Source of the DNA: JAAAPF01 sp964481035
GTDB lineage: Bacteria > Pseudomonadota > Alphaproteobacteria > Geminicoccales > Geminicoccaceae
Assembly: GCA_964481035.1 (NCBI GenBank)
Contig: CAYZSE010000069.1
Span: forward strand, 1-18,095
Direction: 5' to 3'
DNA length: 18,095 nucleotides
In this document: positions 1-7,303 of the stretch, one piece after another
Layout of the letters: each line of letters starts with the position of its first letter
Position numbering within the stretch: the stretch's first letter is position 1
Position numbers and translations under genes: made by a program
Notes under the pieces: model-generated
What the model was told of the DNA's origin: nothing
Database searches by the model: none
The model's input: the letters and a program-made list of their open reading frames with translations, nothing else

Positions 1-75
1 CGTCGACCCTCCCAGCCAATGCCTCTCGAACGGCCTTGCCGAATACAGTTGCCGGGAAAACCGGGGCGGTTCAGT

Positions 76-444
76 TCAGCGGCGGTGGAAGGCTTGGCGC
101 TCCTCGGGCGTCGCGACGCCATCGCCGTCGCGATCCATGGCGTCGAAGCTCGGACGGTCGTTGGGCTGATACTCCTCGCGACAATCGTTGTATTCGAGGA
201 CGGTGAGGTTGCTGTCGCCGTTGGAATCGCATGCTTGCATGAGCCCGGCGTCCTTTTCAGCGACGGCAAGGTCGTCGTTGCCCCCCGATGTCTGGCTACC
301 GGCGCACGCCGCCATGAGCACGCACAGGCCCAGCGGCAGGAGAGCGTGCTGCCGCATCGACGGGCGATTTTCGCGCTGCCCCTCCCTCGTCCGGTAACTT
401 GGCCCGGGCGACGCGGGCAGGTCGTTGGCACGGATCCTCGACAT
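76..444 (-). CDS. Small EF-hand lipoprotein
   Basis: Probable calcium-binding lipoprotein of 122 residues. Two EF-hand-like loops lie in the C-terminal half: DSNGDSNLTVLEY and DRDGDGVATPEE, the second a close match to the DxDxDG consensus. A hydrophobic stretch followed by LMAAC is a lipobox, with the lipidated Cys at residue 47 of this start. The start at 444 is chosen because GGAGAGGAGA lies 6 bases upstream. It gives an unusually long 30-residue leader before the classical signal peptide MRQHALLPLG. The inner ATG at 357 would give a textbook lipoprotein signal but has no well-spaced ribosome site. Proteins of this kind are usually periplasmic or outer-membrane attached. The calcium binding is read from the motifs and the function is unknown. 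It lies 236 bases downstream of the beta-barrel gene on the same strand. Confidence 0.75.
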   Translation of the reverse strand: MSRIRANDLPASPGPSYRTREGQRENRPSMRQHALLPLGLCVLMAACAGSQTSGGNDDLAVAEKDAGLMQACDSNGDSNLTVLEYNDCREEYQPNDRPSFDAMDRDGDGVATPEERQAFHRR

Positions 445-450
445 GTCTCT

Positions 451-460
451 TCTCCTCTCC
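451..460 (-). promoter_or_regulatory. Ribosome binding site deciding the EF-hand protein start
   Basis: On the minus strand this reads GGAGAGGAGA, a strong Shine-Dalgarno sequence 6 bases before the ATG at 444. It favours the longer start over the inner ATG at 357. Confidence 0.6.
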
Positions 461-680
461 ACGGCCAGGGTTGAGAGCCTACGGGCCTGTCACACATCTC
501 CCGCAGCCTGCTCGTTCTGTCGCCTCGCGCTGCCTGTTGCCATCCCGTTTTTGGTGGCGAGTGAAACGCGCCCAATTGCGCCGACACTCCTCCGACCGAA
601 ACGAGAAAGAGGTGTCGAGGCCATTTGGCTATTCACCGGAAGTGCGGGGGCGAGGCCTGCCGGCCGGCGCGGCGTCATCC

Positions 681-1535
681 TCAAAACTGTATCTTCAGCC
701 CGAGCGCGGGACCGTAGAGTTCCGTGTCGAAATCGAGGTCGTCGTCGGCGTCGTCGTCGATCGACAGGTAGCGAAAGCCGAGTTCGCCGACGAAGCGGGG
801 GGTGAACGCATAGCTGACACCGCCGAACGCCTCCCACGTGAACTCGGTCCCGACACCGAAGCCGCCGATGTCGACCAACGCCCGCGCGGCGAGCCTGTCG
901 GTCAGATCGACCGTCCCGCGCACCCCGAGCACGGGATCGACGATCGTCGTGCTGCGCGAGGCCGAGCGCGTTCGCTCGGCTGGCCCCCCGCCCGTCGCCT
1001 TCAGGTCCACGTCGAAATAGTAGAGCCGCCCCGCACCGAAGACATCGGCGCTGAAGCGGTCGTTCTCGAAGGCTCGGTAGCCGGCGCCGAAGGTCCAAAG
1101 CAGCAGCTCGACGTCGGCGTTGACGTCGCTCTGCAGCGGACCCGACAGGCGCTGATTGTCGGAAAGGCTCGCATAGACGATGTCCGTCAGGCCGAACACG
1201 CGGTCGCGGTGGACTTCGCCCGAGGCGAAGGCGGCGAACTGCAACGCGTCGAGGACGTCGTCGGCCGTGTAGGTGATATCGGCCTCCCGGCCGCCGGGGG
1301 CCGTGATCTCGGCATTCAGCCAGGGCAGCCAGCCGTAGATCGTCACACTGCCGCCCCAGTCGGGTATCGAAGCCGCCGGCGGCTCTTCTGCTGCTGCCGT
1401 CGGCTCTTGCGCTGCTGCCGCCACGGGCAGGGCCAGCACGAGGGCCACAACGCCGGGTCCAAAAGACGGCGCCAGCCATCGGCTCCTGGTCCGCTCGGCC
1501 GGCAGTGGTGTCGAGGCTGGCATCTTCAAGGCCAT
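681..1535 (-). CDS. Outer-membrane beta-barrel protein
   Basis: Protein of 284 residues with an N-terminal signal peptide: basic residues near 15-19, a hydrophobic core to about residue 40, then AAAAAQ as the probable cleavage site. The mature part alternates hydrophobic and polar residues in many short strands, such as SVTIYGWLPWLNAEI near the start and FVGELGFRYLSI near the end. It finishes in GLKIQF, and a C-terminal Phe is the usual outer-membrane assembly signal. No enzymatic motif is visible. It resembles generic porin-like or OmpA-like 8-12 stranded barrels annotated only as outer membrane protein. The ATG at 1535 has GGAG just upstream, though closely spaced; the Met at residue 5 is an alternative. 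It follows the LysM gene of module A by 166 bases on the same strand. Confidence 0.8.
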   Translation of the reverse strand: MALKMPASTPLPAERTRSRWLAPSFGPGVVALVLALPVAAAAQEPTAAAEEPPAASIPDWGGSVTIYGWLPWLNAEITAPGGREADITYTADDVLDALQFAAFASGEVHRDRVFGLTDIVYASLSDNQRLSGPLQSDVNADVELLLWTFGAGYRAFENDRFSADVFGAGRLYYFDVDLKATGGGPAERTRSASRSTTIVDPVLGVRGTVDLTDRLAARALVDIGGFGVGTEFTWEAFGGVSYAFTPRFVGELGFRYLSIDDDADDDLDFDTELYGPALGLKIQF

Positions 1536-1639
1536 TCACTCCGACGGCGACGCGCACGCCTTTCGCAACGGCGCTTGCGTGTCATGTTGCGTACGTCTCT
1601 ATGGTCGGCCTCGTTTGACCCCGGCAGGGCAACGAGGCG

Positions 1640-1668
1640 GCGGTCGACCCCGCTGCCGGGGTCGCCGC
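1640..1668 (-). terminator. Hairpin after the first LysM gene, possible terminator
   Basis: Stem CGACCCCG / CGGGGTCG with a four-base loop, extended by GCGG/CCGC across a single bulged T, 34 bases past the LysM stop codon. No U-tract follows on the minus strand, so it may be a termination or mRNA 3'-end stabilising hairpin rather than a full intrinsic terminator. Confidence 0.4.
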
Positions 1669-1701
1669 TGCTCCCGCGAGTATGAGAGGCCCAAGTCCAA
1701 G

Positions 1702-2085
1702 TCACGGGATCTGGAGCGTCTTGCCGGCGATGATCTCGCTGGACTGGAGGCCATTGGCTTCCTCCAGCGCGTTCACGGTCGTTCCGAAACGCTCGGCGAT
1801 GGCACTGAGGTCGTCACCTTTCGCGATCTGGTAGGTGCCCGTGTCGGGGTCATAGATGCCGGCGGCGTGGCGCGGCGGGATGTAGATCACGGTGCCGACC
1901 TCGACGTCCTCGCTCTCGAGGCCATTGCTGAAGATGATCTCCTCGACGGTCACATCGAACTGCCCGGCGACCGTGGACAAGGTGTCGGCTTCGCCGATCG
2001 AGTAGGCGATGACCGTGTCCTTGGCACTGGCCGGCGAGCTCGCGAGCGCCGCGCCGAGCAACGCGGCCAAGGCTAGTCTCTTCAT
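1702..2085 (-). CDS. Secreted double-LysM protein (module A copy)
   Basis: Small exported protein of 127 residues. A Sec signal peptide (MKRLALAALLGAALA, cleavage near ASA at 19-21) is followed by two LysM repeats filling the mature protein. Repeat one runs about 27-71 (AYSIGEADTLSTVAGQFDVT... to VIYIPP). Repeat two runs about 84-127 (TYQIAKGDDLSAIAERFGTT... to LQIP). LysM domains bind N-acetylglucosamine-containing polymers such as peptidoglycan, so a cell-wall location is inferred. No hydrolase or other catalytic domain is attached. The ATG at 2085 has CAGGAGG nine bases upstream and begins the signal peptide. The paralogue at 13461-13844 has exactly the same length and aligns without gaps at about 73% identity (93 of 127 by hand count). 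It sits 163 bases downstream of the Tat-like protein gene, an arrangement repeated in module B. Confidence 0.9.
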   Translation of the reverse strand: MKRLALAALLGAALASSPASAKDTVIAYSIGEADTLSTVAGQFDVTVEEIIFSNGLESEDVEVGTVIYIPPRHAAGIYDPDTGTYQIAKGDDLSAIAERFGTTVNALEEANGLQSSEIIAGKTLQIP

Positions 2086-2248
2086 CCGAGCATCCTCCTG
2101 CGTCTGCCGGGCCTCACGCCACCATGGCGCGAGACGCACTCCCTCGAAAAGCATCGGGCGCCGGCGGTGCGCGCCGTCGCGAACGCCCGACGTCGACCCA
2201 CGGACCCCTTCACGCGCCCACGCACAGCTGGCCGATAGCGGCCCCTCC

Positions 2249-2806
2249 TCATCGGATGACCGCACGGCGCCACGTCCGTCGGCGCACGCCGGCGACGGAC
2301 AGCGGCGTGGCGGGCATGCCGATGATGTCGATGAACAGCGAGACTTCGTCGCCGAGCACCGGCATGTCCCCGTCGATGATGTCGACGGTGTAGTGCAGGT
2401 TCTTGCCCTCGAGGACCGGGTCGCGCAGCACGACCACGGTCTGACGCAGCGTCCCGTTCTCGACGACCGACAAATCGGCGTTGGGCGGATCGGACAAGAA
2501 GCTGTCGCTGCCCTCGCTCCAGAACGGCACGAAGCGCGCCGTGCTCATGTTACCGGCGATGCGCTCGGGCCGATCGCTGAAGAACAGCGTCACGGGGCTC
2601 ACGTTGCGCAGGGTCAGCCGGCTCTGGTCCGCGTCGAACGCCATCGCTTCGGCCGTCTGCACGAAGAGGAAATCGGCTTCGTCGGCCTCCTCGGCCGCCG
2701 CTCGCGTCGCGGCAGCACCGGCGAAAGCGGCGAGGCCGGCAACGCAGAGCTGTCGACGCGCAAGACCGACACCGCGTGACCATCCTTCGAGCAACTTGGT
2801 GGGCAT
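2249..2806 (-). CDS. Tat-like exported protein of unknown function (module A copy)
   Basis: Protein of 185 residues that I do not recognise as a named enzyme. Arg-Arg at 17-18 followed by a hydrophobic Ala-rich segment and TRAAAEE looks like a Tat-type (or Sec) signal. The mature domain of about 140 residues begins FLFVQTAEAMAFDAD and has a mixed beta pattern. Conserved-looking blocks are VTLFFSDRPERIAGNM, SDSFLSDPPNADLS, VVVLRDP, LHYTVDIIDGDMP and SLFIDIIGMP. It ends in an Arg-rich tail (VRRRTWRRAVIR). The paralogue at 13996-14580 is about 77% identical over 140 aligned positions, while the signal regions differ. Strong retention of the whole mature domain suggests a constrained function. 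The ATG at 2806 has AGGAG eight bases upstream. It lies between the sulfatase and LysM genes on the same strand and may be co-transcribed with them. Confidence 0.85.
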   Translation of the reverse strand: MPTKLLEGWSRGVGLARRQLCVAGLAAFAGAAATRAAAEEADEADFLFVQTAEAMAFDADQSRLTLRNVSPVTLFFSDRPERIAGNMSTARFVPFWSEGSDSFLSDPPNADLSVVENGTLRQTVVVLRDPVLEGKNLHYTVDIIDGDMPVLGDEVSLFIDIIGMPATPLSVAGVRRRTWRRAVIR

Positions 2807-3024
2807 AGGTCATCTCCTGAGTGAGGCTATGAACAGCGACGCTGGCGGCGACGCAACCCTTGGGGTAGTCGCTCACCCTCTGCATCGATGCTTCGAGCTT
2901 TTTTGCAACCGGCATCCGAGGGTTTGGCCGCTCGATCCTGAACCTGCGCTCGAGGAGCTTAACCATCGGCGCGCAGGGCGGATCTTCGGCGGCGCATCGG
3001 ATGCTCCGTGCGGGTCCGAGGCCC

Positions 3025-3060
3025 GGCGCCCCGCCCGCCGGAGGTGGCGGACGGGGCGCC
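3025..3060 (-). terminator. Strong GC hairpin after the sulfatase gene
   Basis: A 15-base stem with one mismatch (GGCGCCCCGCCCGCC against GGCGGACGGGGCGCC) and the loop GGAGGT starts 13 bases past the sulfatase stop codon. There is no U-tract on the minus strand. It is positioned to end or stabilise the sulfatase transcript, which would make the downstream Tat-like/LysM pair a separate unit or an attenuated read-through. Confidence 0.45.
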
Positions 3061-3073
3061 CCCGCAGGGCCGG

Positions 3074-5587
3074 CTAGTCGCTCGCCCTGAGCATCGCCTC
3101 TTCCAGCTTTTTGCGGTCCGCTTCGGAAAGCTGCGGTCGATCCAGCGTGATGGTGAGCTTGTCGAGCTTGGCCGTAAGCGCGAAGGGCGGCGCGTAGTCG
3201 GCGTCGTTGACGCCGGTCAGCGTGTCCGAACCGATGTCGAAGGACTCGTCCCATTGCAGGATCATCGGCAGGGTCTTGTCCATCTTCTTCGTCTCGACTG
3301 CCTCGCCGTCGACCCAAAGCGTGCCCGTGCCACTGCGGCCGACACCGCTGAAGTCGTTGAACGCGAGCGTGCCGCTACCCAAGCCGTCGTATTTGAAAAC
3401 GAACTCCACCTCGTGCTTGCCGGGCGCGAGTGCCTCGGTGCCTTCCCACTTGATCCGCTCAAGGTCGACCATGTTCCACAGGAAGGTCGGCTTGCCGTCG
3501 AGCAGGTAGAAGCCGTAGCCGCCGAACCGCCCGCCCGAGGTCAAGATCATGCCTTCGGCACCGCCCTCAGGCACCTCGATCTCGGCCGTAATCGTGTACG
3601 ACGTGTTGAGAAGGAGAGGCGAAGCGCCCTGGGGCAGACCGACCATGGGTCGAGTGTAGACGAACTCGGTACGCCCTGCCGTGATGTTCGGGCGCGGCGC
3701 GACGACACGGGCGGCGACCGAAGCGTCGAGCGGGAAGACCTGGTACTTGGTGGCCTCACGGACGAAGATCTCTTTGAGTTCCTCGACCTTGTCGGGATGG
3801 TCCTTGGCGATGTCCGTCGTCTGGTTCATGTCCTTCGTCAGATCGTAGAGTTCCAGGACTTGGTTGTTGAGCGGGTCCGGGTTGGCGGGACCGAAGGCTT
3901 GCCAAGGGGCGCGGTTGACCTTCGTGCTGAGCAGCCAGCCCTCGTGGTAGAGGGCCCACTGGCCCATCATCTCGAAGTATTGGGTCGTGTGCCGGCTCGG
4001 AGCGTCCGCGTTGGCGGCGTCGAAGGTATAGGCGAAGCTCGTGCCCTCGATGGGCGCCTGGGTGATGCCGTCGACCTCTTCCGGGGCGGGAATGCCGGTG
4101 ACCTCGAGGATCGTCGGCACCACGTCGATCACATGCATGAACTGGTCGCGCCGGGCGCCCTTGTCGGTGATCTTCGCCGGCCAGGAGACGACCATGTTCT
4201 GGCGAATGCCGCCGAGCCGCGACGCGTTCTGCTTGAACCAGTCGAAGGGCGTGTCGAAGGCCCAGGACCAACCGGCCGACATGTGGTTGTAGGTCTGCTC
4301 GGTCCCCCAGACGTCGTACCACTTCATCTGGGTCTCGGGCGGGATCATGTTGATGCCGTTGAAGAACGCGACCTCGTTGGGTGTGCCCAACGGCCCGCCC
4401 TCGGCGCTCGTGCCGTTGTCACCGTTGATGTAGAAGATCAGCGTGTTGTCCAGCTCGCCGACGTTCTCGATCGCCTGGATCACCCGGCCGATCTCGTGAT
4501 CGGAATAGGCGGCGTAGGCGGCAAACACTTCGACCTGCCGGATGAACAGCTTCTTCTCGACGTCGGTCAGCTGATCCCAAGGCTTGATCAGGTCCGCGGG
4601 CCAGTCGGTGAGGGTCGCGTCCTCGGGCACGAGGCCCATCTTCTTCTGGTTCTCGAAGATGGTCTGGCGCAGCGCCTCGTAGCCGTCGTCGAAAAGATCC
4701 ATCGCTTCGATCTTTTCGACCCATTCCTTCGTCGGGTGATGCGGCGCATGCGTCGCGCCGGGCGCGTACTTCACGAAGAACGGCTTCGACGGGTCGATCT
4801 GGTGCATGTTGGTGATCCAGTCGATCGCGTCGTCTGCCATCGCCGTGATCAGGTTCCATTCGCCCTCGGCGTCGTCGAAGGGATAAATCTGGGTCGTGTT
4901 GCGGAAGAGGTTCGGCTGCCACTGGTTCGCGTCGCCGCCGACGAAGCCGTAGAAGTACTCGAAGCCCATCCCCATTGGCCACTGGTCGAAGGGACCCGAT
5001 TTGCTGGCTTGAAACGCGGGCGTGTTGTGGTCCTTGCCGAACCACGAGGTGTTGAAGCCGTTGTCGAGCAGGATCCGCCCGATCGTCGCCTTGTCTTCGC
5101 TGATGATGCTGTTGTAGCCGGGGAACCCGGTCGCCTGCTCGGCGATCACGCCGAAGCCGGCCGAATGGTGGTTGCGGCCGGTGATGAGCGCGGCGCGCGT
5201 CGGCGAGCAGAGCGCCGTCGAATAGATATTCGTGTAGCTCAACCCCTCGGCCGCGAGGTCGTCCATCGCCGGCGTCGGGATGACCCCACCGAAGGTGCTC
5301 GGCACGGCGAAGCCGGCATCGTCGGTGATGATCAAGAGGATGTTGGGAGCTTCTTCCGGCGGCACCACGCGCGGCGCCCACCAGGGCGTCGAGTTGAGCG
5401 CGTCATTCTCGATCGTGCCGCCGAACGGCATGGACGGCGGGGGCAGTTGGTCGCCGGGGAGCACGCGCGTCGCACTCGGCGCGCCGACGGGGGGCGCGCC
5501 CGCGGATTGCTGCGCTGCGCCCTGTTGCGGCAGCGCCGTGACGGCGCCGCACACCAAAAGACCCAGCGCCCAAATTGTTCTCGGCAT
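3074..5587 (-). CDS. Exported type I (formylglycine) arylsulfatase
   Basis: Sulfatase of 837 residues that hydrolyses sulfate esters; the substrate cannot be told from sequence. A signal peptide covers about 1-26 (MPRTIWALGL... to GAAQQ), so it should act in the periplasm or outside. Visible active-site elements are the metal-binding Asp pair in PNILLIITDD (D89, D90) and the CSPTR signature at 127-131, whose Cys is converted to formylglycine. Also visible are K185 in FGKDHN, H280 in GATHAPHH, and D390-N391 in INGDNG. The alkaline-phosphatase-like domain runs to about residue 550. The last ~250 residues form a beta-sandwich-like region ending in a charged helix. It is much longer than the 536-residue Pseudomonas AtsA but matches longer bacterial relatives. 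The ATG at 5587 has GAGAGGAG seven bases upstream. No formylglycine-generating enzyme is in the window. Present only in module A. Confidence 0.92.
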   Translation of the reverse strand: MPRTIWALGLLVCGAVTALPQQGAAQQSAGAPPVGAPSATRVLPGDQLPPPSMPFGGTIENDALNSTPWWAPRVVPPEEAPNILLIITDDAGFAVPSTFGGVIPTPAMDDLAAEGLSYTNIYSTALCSPTRAALITGRNHHSAGFGVIAEQATGFPGYNSIISEDKATIGRILLDNGFNTSWFGKDHNTPAFQASKSGPFDQWPMGMGFEYFYGFVGGDANQWQPNLFRNTTQIYPFDDAEGEWNLITAMADDAIDWITNMHQIDPSKPFFVKYAPGATHAPHHPTKEWVEKIEAMDLFDDGYEALRQTIFENQKKMGLVPEDATLTDWPADLIKPWDQLTDVEKKLFIRQVEVFAAYAAYSDHEIGRVIQAIENVGELDNTLIFYINGDNGTSAEGGPLGTPNEVAFFNGINMIPPETQMKWYDVWGTEQTYNHMSAGWSWAFDTPFDWFKQNASRLGGIRQNMVVSWPAKITDKGARRDQFMHVIDVVPTILEVTGIPAPEEVDGITQAPIEGTSFAYTFDAANADAPSRHTTQYFEMMGQWALYHEGWLLSTKVNRAPWQAFGPANPDPLNNQVLELYDLTKDMNQTTDIAKDHPDKVEELKEIFVREATKYQVFPLDASVAARVVAPRPNITAGRTEFVYTRPMVGLPQGASPLLLNTSYTITAEIEVPEGGAEGMILTSGGRFGGYGFYLLDGKPTFLWNMVDLERIKWEGTEALAPGKHEVEFVFKYDGLGSGTLAFNDFSGVGRSGTGTLWVDGEAVETKKMDKTLPMILQWDESFDIGSDTLTGVNDADYAPPFALTAKLDKLTITLDRPQLSEADRKKLEEAMLRASD

Positions 5588-5594
5588 CCTTCGT

Positions 5595-5602
5595 CTCCTC
5601 TC
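5595..5602 (-). promoter_or_regulatory. Ribosome binding site of the sulfatase
   Basis: Reads GAGAGGAG on the minus strand and ends 7 bases before the ATG at 5587. Together with the signal peptide that begins there, it fixes the preferred start. Confidence 0.6.
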
Positions 5603-5812
5603 GACGCAGCCGCGTCCGTCGATGTCGAACTCGCGTCCCGGCTCGATACGGGACGACATCTCGCGATACTCGGACCGTCGTTGTTCAGGAAGGCGACCCC
5701 GCCCGCCGTGCCTGCGGCGGGGGAGCGGTGTCCAAGCCGACGATCCATCCAGCGCACGGAGGCGATCCATGGCCGTCGCCAGGAGCGTCGAAACTCTGGC
5801 CATGGGGGACAT

Positions 5813-5822
5813 ACTCCTCCTT
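5813..5822 (-). promoter_or_regulatory. Second ribosome-site-like sequence upstream of the sulfatase
   Basis: Reads AAGGAGGAGT on the minus strand and sits directly against an ATG at 5812, with another ATG at 5803. Both are in frame with the sulfatase, 75 and 72 codons upstream of its preferred start. It could start a leader peptide or an extended form, or be chance. The spacing to 5812 is short and that to 5803 long. Confidence 0.3.
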
Positions 5823-6061
5823 AGACGATAGTACCCGCTTGCCATCGAGCTGAGACGACGCCGCCCGCTGTGCCGTCGCGCAAGCGCGCCGCAACCTGCG
5901 ACCCATCGCTCCACCGCAGAAGCAGTTTGCCGCTTCGGCGCCGACGAATTTTGCAGCACGCGCCATGACGCCGCGCAGCACACTTCGACAAAAGCCGTAT
6001 TGACGAGGCTGCGTTCAAATGTGTGTGCGATCTTATGGTGTCGGCGGTATGGGCGTGATCG

Positions 6062-7093
6062 ATGTCTCGGGCGGTTCCACTTGTCCGCGCGGCGGGTGTA
6101 AAGTCGTTCATCGAAGCCGCAGCCGCGTCCGGCGTGCCGATCGAAAAGCGCATGGACAGTGCCGGCTTCTGCGGCTTTCCCTGGGAGGATCTCGAGCGGC
6201 CCGTCCCGGCCCTGCCTGCGCTCGCATTCCTGCGCGCGGTGGCGGAACGCGACGGGCTGACGGATCTCGGCTGCCGAACGGCGTTCGCCGGGGGGCTGCT
6301 CGCCGTCGGCCGCCTCGGCCGGCTCGCCCTCACCGGGCGCACGCCCCGCGAGGTGTTGATGCGCATCGCCGGGGCGGCGGCGGCCGTGCTCTCTCCCCAG
6401 CGCATCGTCGTCGAAGACGGCCGAGAAGGGCCGCGCGTGGGCTTCGCCTTCCCGCGCGCGTTCGATCCTGCCGGTGTCGCCGTCGTGTTCGCCTTCAACG
6501 CCGTCGTCGTGGCCGAGCTCGTCGCTGCCGCCCTGCCGGGATCACCCGGCCTTCGGCGCATCGCGATCCCCTTGGGAAGCGGGCGCTACGGGCTGGCGGA
6601 CCTGCGCTTCGAGACGCGGCCGGCCCCACCCAACACGCTCGTCCTCGACGTCGCACCCGACGCCTTCGATCGCCCCTTCGCCCGGGTCGCCGGCGCCGCC
6701 GCGGAGTCCGCACCAACTGAGCTTGAGCTCGGCGCCGAGCCGGGCATCGCCGACGTGGTGCGCGATACGATCGACCTGCTCTTGGATGAGGCGACGCCGT
6801 CGCTGACGCGCATTGCTCCCGCCCTGGGCTTGTCCGCCCGCACCCTGCAGCGCGCGCTCGCCCAAGAGGGTATCAGCTTCAAGGCGCTGCTCGATGAGGT
6901 CCGGCAGGAGCGTGCGCTCGCCGCCATCCGCCGTAGCCGATCGTCCCTGGGGCTCATCGCCGCCGAGGTGGGCTACACGAGCCAGGCGAGCCTGTCGCGC
7001 TCGGTCCGGCGGTGGACAGGCGACACCCCACGCGATCTGCGCGCCGCGCAGGCCCGCGCCCGAAGGCCTGCTCCGGCACGACTAGGCGGTTAG
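6062..7093 (+). CDS. AraC-family transcriptional regulator (module A)
   Basis: Regulator of 343 residues. Residues ~8-200 match the arabinose-binding-like N-terminal domain of the OruR/ArgR-type AraC subgroup (PF12625-like). This includes PLVRAAGVKSFIEAA, the WEDLERPVP stretch and the GRTPREVL block. The C-terminal ~90 residues form the two helix-turn-helix DNA-binding domain, with RIAPALGLSARTLQRALAQEG as the first HTH and a second ending VRRWTGDTPRDLR. In this subgroup the N-terminal domain senses a small molecule and neighbouring genes are often targets. It is divergent from the sulfatase, so the sulfatase/Tat-like/LysM genes are the inferred target. The ATG at 6062 lacks a clear Shine-Dalgarno, but the N-terminus lines up with its paralogue at 14816. 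Overall identity to that paralogue is only moderate, well below that of the exported proteins. Confidence 0.9.
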   Translation: MSRAVPLVRAAGVKSFIEAAAASGVPIEKRMDSAGFCGFPWEDLERPVPALPALAFLRAVAERDGLTDLGCRTAFAGGLLAVGRLGRLALTGRTPREVLMRIAGAAAAVLSPQRIVVEDGREGPRVGFAFPRAFDPAGVAVVFAFNAVVVAELVAAALPGSPGLRRIAIPLGSGRYGLADLRFETRPAPPNTLVLDVAPDAFDRPFARVAGAAAESAPTELELGAEPGIADVVRDTIDLLLDEATPSLTRIAPALGLSARTLQRALAQEGISFKALLDEVRQERALAAIRRSRSSLGLIAAEVGYTSQASLSRSVRRWTGDTPRDLRAAQARARRPAPARLGG

Positions 7094-7303
7094 GACGACA
7101 TGGCGGGTCGCCACGCCCGGCAACCCCCGCGCCTGAAGCACGCCGCAGCGGGCACGCGGTCGCCGAGGCAATGCCGGGCAGCGGCGAAGGCGACGTCGCC
7201 GACCGAGGCGATGGCGCAGCGTGTCGACCCCTAATCGCGTTCTCCCATCAGGTCGATCTGCGCCCATCCCGCACCCCGGCCCGTTCGTGTCCCGCCGCGC
7301 TCC

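Larger units (their letters stand above)
5588..6061. other. Divergent intergenic region between sulfatase and regulator
   Basis: About 474 bases lie between the sulfatase start and the divergent AraC-type gene. I see no convincing gene. The sulfatase frame stays open back to 5983, but its composition is Arg-rich and not protein-like. A strong ribosome-site-like sequence sits at 5813-5822. A TTGACG hexamer at 6000-6005 on the plus strand has no well-spaced -10 partner. Promoters for both divergent genes, and probably the regulator's operator, should lie here, but none can be placed from sequence alone. Confidence 0.5.

Noticed and set aside
2871..2915. T-run and GCATCGATGC palindrome as a plus-strand intrinsic terminator
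   Set aside because: No plus-strand gene precedes it, and the hairpin next to the T-run has only a three-base stem. It more likely belongs to the upstream region of the minus-strand Tat-like gene.
3008..5824. A very long open frame on the plus strand opposite the sulfatase
   Set aside because: It is the antisense shadow of the sulfatase in GC-rich DNA, rich in Arg/Val/Asp with no domain, while the minus strand has full sulfatase motifs.
6000..6038. Sigma-70 promoter for the first regulator (TTGACG ... TTATGG)
   Set aside because: The spacing is 27 bases, far from the usual 16-18, so I do not call it.
7094..7303. Possible small gene between the first regulator and the lipoprotein
   Set aside because: Open frames here are Arg-rich, lack ribosome sites and show no family resemblance. 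The 12-bp palindrome GGCGACGTCGCC at 7189-7200 is not enough to call a site.
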